64,000 bases of DNA from Enterobacter asburiae (lineage in GTDB: Bacteria > Pseudomonadota > Gammaproteobacteria > Enterobacterales > Enterobacteriaceae), in contig JAAQVN010000001.1 in the NCBI GenBank assembly GCA_011754535.1, positions 1,798,001 to 1,862,000 of the forward strand, written 5' to 3'. A program made the position numbers and the translations under genes. Position 1 is the stretch's first letter. Every line of letters begins with the position of its first letter. The notes under the pieces are model-generated. The model did not search any database, was not told the DNA's origin, and worked only from the letters and a program-made list of their open reading frames with translations. Below, in pieces: positions 58,634-64,000 of the stretch.

Positions 58634-59194
58634 TTAATCGGTGAAAGGAATGATGATCTCTCCCGGCTTCACCTCTATCCCTTTTGCGTATTTCTTCGCG
58701 AGGGCTTCACCCTTGCTTTTGTCTTCGCTTAAGACGTACGCAGGCTGCTGATTAAAGTAGTTACGCAGCGACTGGTTCAGATAGGGCATCAGGGTTTGCA
58801 GAACCGGTGCCATCTTGTCCGGCGAAACCTGCGCATCGACCACTTCCATCTCCTGCAGGAAAATCGCCCCTTTCTCTTTATTGAAAACGGGGAGCGCCTT
58901 CAGCTTGAGCTTGATGTTGGCTTTCTGATTGCCAAATAGAGACGTCATATCAAGCGCGGCATCGCCTGCCAGCGTGACTTTATTCGGCTCTTCACGACCA
59001 ATCTGGCTGGTGAGATTGGTGAGAACGATGTGGGCATCGGCCAGCCCCGGCACGCCAATGTCTTTAGAGAAATTGTTATGTTTTTCCAGCGCCTGATTAA
59101 TTTCCTGCTCACTGACTGTATATTGCGTAAGCTGGTTACAGCCCACCAGCAGACCGCTGACGATAAGTGCGGCGGCAATGACAATTTTCTTCAT
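58634..59194 (-). CDS. yceB: YceB, DUF1439 lipoprotein
   Basis: A 186-residue predicted lipoprotein, same length as E. coli YceB. The lipobox LVGC places the Cys at residue 19. DUF1439 proteins have a tubular lipid-binding fold; function unknown. The ATG at 59194 with GAGGAAC upstream is preferred to 59206. Confidence 0.94.
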   Translation of the reverse strand: MKKIVIAAALIVSGLLVGCNQLTQYTVSEQEINQALEKHNNFSKDIGVPGLADAHIVLTNLTSQIGREEPNKVTLAGDAALDMTSLFGNQKANIKLKLKALPVFNKEKGAIFLQEMEVVDAQVSPDKMAPVLQTLMPYLNQSLRNYFNQQPAYVLSEDKSKGEALAKKYAKGIEVKPGEIIIPFTD

Positions 59195-59287
59195 AGTGTT
59201 CCTCAACGAAAAATCGGCGCTACTGTCCTGTTTCGTCAGTATGTCAGTGTGAAATGGCAGAAACCAGCAGAAAATACTGAGAAGTGT

Positions 59288-59307
59288 GGCGGGAGCATTC
59301 TCCCGCC
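59288..59307. terminator. Hairpin downstream of mdtH
   Basis: GGCGGGAG-CATT-CTCCCGCC is a perfect 8-bp stem 12 bp after the mdtH stop, without a strong T-tract. Confidence 0.5.
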
Positions 59308-59318
59308 GGAGGGAAGGG

Positions 59319-60527
59319 CTACGCGCCGGGTTCGAGCATGCCGCTCGCGCTGCGCTTCTGGCTGAACTGCCACCACAGGGCGAGAAGCGTCATGACGCCC
59401 ACCACGCCGAGCATCATCCAGGGGAGCTCCGGCTGGTTCAGCGCTTTGCCGGCATCGAACAGCCAGCCGCCGCCGGCGTAACCCAGCGCACCGCCAAAGG
59501 CCAGTCCCAGGCGGCTGAAGCCCATATAGCTGCCGCGCGCACGCGCATCCGCAAGCGAGGCGCTCAGCGTTTCCCGGGCGGGCTCGGCGATGATGGAGCC
59601 GATGTAGAAGGTGCATATCAGCATGAAAAGCTGCTGGAGCGTGTTTACCAGACCGATAGGCATCATGCTCAGCGTCATCAGAAACAGACCGGCCATCAGG
59701 CGATGCTCCAGGCGAAAACGCCGTTCACTCCAGCGGGCGATGGGGTAAAGCAGCGTCAGCGACAGGCAGGCTTCGATGGCGTACATCCATTTCACGGCGG
59801 CAGGCGTGCCCGCAATATCGTTCACCATGATTGGCAGCATCAGCATCACCTGTACGGCCAGCATGTAATAGCCGGTCAGGGTCAACACGTAGGTGACAAA
59901 ACGCCTGTCGCGAAGCACCCTTCCGAGCCCCTCGCGTACCGGCGCTTTTACCGTAGACAGCTTCCAGGCCGGGAGATAGAGACCGTTAAACAGTGCGCAC
60001 AGAATAAACAGCACCGCCCCGGCCGCGCAGACCAGACGGAAATCGTACTGCAGCAGCCAGCTGCCCAGCAGGGCGCCAACAACCGCCCCGGCGCTGTCCT
60101 GCATCATCAGAATGGAGAAGAAGCGGCCGCGGTGCTGCGGACGAATAAGCTTTACCACCAGCGCGGTACGCGGCGGGTCAAACAGGGTGCCCCCGATACC
60201 GGAGAGGAAGCAGGAGAACCACAGCAGCCAGGGCTCGTGGGCAACCGCCATCGTGGCAAAGCCTGCCGCGCGGAGCAGCATACCGGTAACGATCATCGGT
60301 TTAGCGCCAAAGCGGTCAGCGATCGCGCCGCCAAAGACGCCAAGACCCTGCTGGACAAACTGGCGTAGCCCCAGCGCAATGCCGACCATCAACGCCGCCC
60401 AGCCCATTTGATCGACAAAGCGGATCGAGATGAGGGGGAACACGACAAAAAAGCCGAGCACGACCAGCATGTTATCGACGAGCAGGAAATATTTACCCAG
60501 GCTCCTGGCCTGTGATACGCGGGACAT
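59319..60527 (-). CDS. mdtH: MdtH, MFS drug efflux transporter
   Basis: A 402-residue, 12-segment major facilitator. The loop 2-3 motif [11 protein letters not shown] is present. E. coli MdtH gives norfloxacin and enoxacin tolerance when overproduced. It is divergent from rimJ. Confidence 0.95.
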   Translation of the reverse strand: MSRVSQARSLGKYFLLVDNMLVVLGFFVVFPLISIRFVDQMGWAALMVGIALGLRQFVQQGLGVFGGAIADRFGAKPMIVTGMLLRAAGFATMAVAHEPWLLWFSCFLSGIGGTLFDPPRTALVVKLIRPQHRGRFFSILMMQDSAGAVVGALLGSWLLQYDFRLVCAAGAVLFILCALFNGLYLPAWKLSTVKAPVREGLGRVLRDRRFVTYVLTLTGYYMLAVQVMLMLPIMVNDIAGTPAAVKWMYAIEACLSLTLLYPIARWSERRFRLEHRLMAGLFLMTLSMMPIGLVNTLQQLFMLICTFYIGSIIAEPARETLSASLADARARGSYMGFSRLGLAFGGALGYAGGGWLFDAGKALNQPELPWMMLGVVGVMTLLALWWQFSQKRSASGMLEPGA

Positions 60528-60763
60528 TTTCCCTCCAGGGAAAATAAGAAGGTGAGCACGCTAACATTCTGCGGTGTCGCCGCGCTTTTTCCCACCCCTG
60601 CGCGCGACAATATTTTTTTATCAAAACGGTGCTTTGATAGAGAGTTCTCATCGAAAAATGTGAAAAGAGGTCAAAATGGTATGTCACTGTTTTCACAGAC
60701 GGCACAGGCGCAGGTATAGTAAAGCTAATGGGTAAGCTGAAGCGACGGGAAGGAGTGGTATTG

Positions 60764-61348
60764 ATGTTTGGCTATCGCAGTAATGTGCCAAAAGTGCGTC
60801 TGACAACGGACAGGCTGGTCGTTCGTCTTGTGCATGAGCGTGATGCCTGGCGTCTGGCGGATTATTACGCCGAGAATCGCCAGTTTTTAAAACCCTGGGA
60901 ACCCGTTCGGGATGAGAGCCATTGTTACCCCTCCGGCTGGCAGGCGCGCCTCAGCATGATCGCTGAATTTCATAAGCAGGGCAGCGCGTTTTATTTCGCG
61001 CTGCTCGATCCGGAAGAGAAAGAGATTATCGGAATTGCCAATTTTTCAAACGTGGTGCGGGGTTCGTTCCACGCTTGCTACCTTGGCTACTCTATCGGCC
61101 AGAAATGGCAGGGGCAGGGGATGATGTACGAGGCGTTAACGGTGGCCATTCGCTATATGCAGCGCACGCAGCATATCCATCGCATTATGGCGAACTACAT
61201 GCCGCATAATCAGCGCAGCGGCAATTTGCTGGCGCGTTTAGGGTTCGAGAAAGAGGGTTATGCCAAAGATTATCTGCTGATAGACGGAGAGTGGCGCGAC
61301 CACGTTCTGACGGCGTTAACCACCCGAGACTGGACCGCAGGTCGTTAA
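60764..61348 (+). CDS. rimJ: RimJ, ribosomal protein S5 N-alanine acetyltransferase
   Basis: A 194-residue GNAT acetyltransferase that acetylates the N-terminus of ribosomal protein S5 and acts in 30S assembly. The acetyl-CoA motif is [17 protein letters not shown] (Q-x-x-G-x-G/M). The ATG at 60764 has AAGGAG upstream; the frame begins earlier at 60728 but without a site. It is followed at 9 bp by yceH. Confidence 0.96.
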   Translation: MFGYRSNVPKVRLTTDRLVVRLVHERDAWRLADYYAENRQFLKPWEPVRDESHCYPSGWQARLSMIAEFHKQGSAFYFALLDPEEKEIIGIANFSNVVRGSFHACYLGYSIGQKWQGQGMMYEALTVAIRYMQRTQHIHRIMANYMPHNQRSGNLLARLGFEKEGYAKDYLLIDGEWRDHVLTALTTRDWTAGR

Positions 61349-61357
61349 GGAGAAAAG

Positions 61358-62005
61358 ATGAAGTATCAGCTAAACGGTACGGAAGCGCGCGTGATTGGGT
61401 GCTTACTCGAAAAACAGGTCACCACGCCGGAGCAGTATCCGCTCTCAGTTAACGCCGTGACCATGGCCTGCAACCAGAAGACCAACCGCGAGCCGGTGAT
61501 GAACCTCAGCGAGCATGACGTTCAGGACGTGCTGGACGCGCTGGTAAAGCGCCACTATTTGCGCACCGTCAGCGGCTTTGGCAACCGCGTGACCAAATAC
61601 GAGCAGCGCTTCTGTAACTCTGAATTTGGCGACCTGAAGCTGAGCAGTGCGGAAGTGGCGATTATCACCACGCTGCTGCTGCGCGGGGCGCAGACGCCGG
61701 GGGAACTGCGAACGCGCGCTTCCCGCATGCATGAGTTCAGCGACATGCAGGAGGTCGAGCAGACGCTGGAAGGGCTGGCCGCGCGTGAGGATGGCCCCTT
61801 TGTGGTGCGTCTGGCGCGCGAGCCGGGCAAACGTGAAAGCCGCTATATGCACCTTTTCAGCGGTGACGTTGACGCCGCAAGCGTGGCGACGGAATCGGGC
61901 CCCGCAATCAGCGACGACCTTTCAGCACGCGTAGAGGCGCTGGAAGAAGAGGTAGCCGGGCTGAAGCAGCGGCTGGACGCGTTGCTCGCACATCTGGGAG
62001 ACTGA
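61358..62005 (+). CDS. yceH: YceH, UPF0502/DUF480 protein
   Basis: A 215-residue protein with two winged-helix-like domains (about residues 5-85 and 90-165) and a C-terminal coiled coil ([22 protein letters not shown]). Function unknown. The rimJ-yceH-mviM genes are tightly spaced (9 bp and 2 bp) and are probably an operon. Confidence 0.95.
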   Translation: MKYQLNGTEARVIGCLLEKQVTTPEQYPLSVNAVTMACNQKTNREPVMNLSEHDVQDVLDALVKRHYLRTVSGFGNRVTKYEQRFCNSEFGDLKLSSAEVAIITTLLLRGAQTPGELRTRASRMHEFSDMQEVEQTLEGLAAREDGPFVVRLAREPGKRESRYMHLFSGDVDAASVATESGPAISDDLSARVEALEEEVAGLKQRLDALLAHLGD

Positions 62006-62007
62006 CG

Positions 62008-62931
62008 GTGAAAAAATTACGTATTGGCGTGGTGGGGCTGGGCGGTATTGCGCAAAAAGCCTGGCTGCCTGTTTTAGGTGCGGCGACAGACTGGACCCTG
62101 CAAGGGGCCTGGTCACCCACGCGCGAGAAGGCAGAGCGTATCTGCGAAACCTGGCGCATCCCGTATGCCGCCTCCCTGCAGGATCTGGCCCGCGAGTGCG
62201 ATGCGGTATTCGTGCATACCTCAACGGCAACCCACTATCAGGTGGTGAGCGAGCTGCTCAATGCGGGTGTTCACGTCTGCGTGGATAAACCGCTGGCGGA
62301 AAACGTTCAGGACGCGGAGCGGCTGATTGAGCGGGCGGCACGTAAAAACCTGACGCTGATGGTCGGTTTCAACCGCCGCTTCGCGCCGCTTTATCAGCAG
62401 CTGAAGGCGCAGTCGGGCACGCTCGCCTCGCTGCGGATGGATAAGCACCGTACCGACAGCGTGGGTCCGAACGATCTGCGCTTTACCCTTCTTGATGACT
62501 ACCTTCACGTGGTGGATACCGCGCTGTGGCTGACCAACGGCGAAGCGCTGCTGAAAAGCGGCACTCTGGTCACTAACGAACAGGGGCAGATGGTGTATGC
62601 GGAACACCATTTTGCCGTTGAGCACCTTCAGGTCACCACCAGCATGCACCGCCGCGCAGGCAGCCAGCGGGAATCCGTGCAGGCGGTAACCGACGGCGCG
62701 CTGTACGACGTTACCGACATGCGGGAGTGGCGGGAAGAGAAGGGCAGCGGCGTGGTGACGCTCCCGGCGCCAGGCTGGCAAAGCACCCTCGAGCAGCGCG
62801 GTTTCGCGGGATGTGCCCGCCACTTTATCACCTGCGTGCAAAATCAGACGGTTCCTGAAACGTCCGGCGAGCAGGCCATTCTGGCGCAGCGCATTGTGGA
62901 AAGACTCTGGCGCGATGCCATGAGCGAATAA
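62008..62931 (+). CDS. mviM: MviM, Gfo/Idh/MocA-family oxidoreductase
   Basis: A 307-residue NAD(P)-dependent oxidoreductase. The cofactor loop is VGLGGIAQKAW at about residues 9-19, and the EKPLA-type motif reads DKPLAENVQDAERL. The substrate is unknown. It uses a GTG start 2 bp after yceH, with GGAG upstream, and lies directly before murJ, as in other enterics. Confidence 0.93.
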   Translation: MKKLRIGVVGLGGIAQKAWLPVLGAATDWTLQGAWSPTREKAERICETWRIPYAASLQDLARECDAVFVHTSTATHYQVVSELLNAGVHVCVDKPLAENVQDAERLIERAARKNLTLMVGFNRRFAPLYQQLKAQSGTLASLRMDKHRTDSVGPNDLRFTLLDDYLHVVDTALWLTNGEALLKSGTLVTNEQGQMVYAEHHFAVEHLQVTTSMHRRAGSQRESVQAVTDGALYDVTDMREWREEKGSGVVTLPAPGWQSTLEQRGFAGCARHFITCVQNQTVPETSGEQAILAQRIVERLWRDAMSE

Positions 62932-62976
62932 CTCGCTGTAACATCTGCAGATAGTAATTCGTTGAAATCCGGTTAG

Positions 62977-64000
<1,024 letters not shown>

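Overview
The window is a chromosomal segment of a member of the Enterobacteriaceae. From about 5.6 kb to the right edge the gene order follows the E. coli K-12 backbone (agp-wrbA-ymdF, rutGFEDCBA-rutR, putA-putP, efeUOB, phoH, serX-ghrA-ycdXYZ, csgGFED/csgBAC, ymdAB, opgCGH, yceK-msyB-mdtG-lpxL-trhO-yceIJO-solA-bssS-dinI-pyrC-yceB-mdtH-rimJ-yceH-mviM-murJ). Protein similarity is high but not E. coli-like throughout, and several K-12 landmarks are missing (no pgaABCD after phoH, no clsC after ymdB). An Enterobacter or close relative fits best; this is inferred from recalled gene order and protein sequences, not from a search.

Layout. 1-5.5 kb: the 3' end of an allantoate amidohydrolase-like gene, an MgtE-type Mg2+ transporter behind what reads as an M-box riboswitch, a DedA protein, and two successive modules each made of a short-chain dehydrogenase and an HxlR regulator, with visible palindromic operators. 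5.6-10.3 kb: agp, the yccJ-wrbA pair, ymdF, a DMT exporter and an AtaR/AtaT-type toxin-antitoxin pair with a perfect operator. 10.3-16.6 kb: the complete rut operon for pyrimidine nitrogen scavenging, with a sigma54 promoter, a RutR box and divergent rutR. 16.6-24.9 kb: a LprI-like protein, the putA/putP divergon with its PutA boxes, a DUF3574 lipoprotein and a NupC-type nucleoside transporter. 25-28.4 kb: efeUOB (intact efeU) under a Fur box. 28.6-31.6 kb: phoH and an alanine/glycine:cation symporter with an unusual structured leader. 31.6-35.2 kb: two tRNA-Ser(GGA) genes, each followed by one or two ~181-bp repeats that carry a tRNA 3'-end scar, enclosing an isochorismatase-family hydrolase, a pirin and a LysR regulator. 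35.4-43.3 kb: ghrA, ycdXYZ and the curli region. 43.4-64 kb: ymdB, osmoregulated periplasmic glucan genes, then the yce/mdt/pyrC/rimJ/murJ backbone. murJ is cut by the window end.

The best-known parts are standard core metabolism and envelope functions. The parts most worth a second look are the serX repeat locus (a tandem-repeat structured RNA downstream of a tRNA, of the same architecture as the E. coli tyrT/rtT locus), the three-way-junction leader before the AGCS symporter, the palindrome plus TTCTAAGAAGA motif shared by that leader and the bssS upstream region, and the M-box riboswitch on mgtE. No prophage, insertion sequence or CRISPR array was seen.
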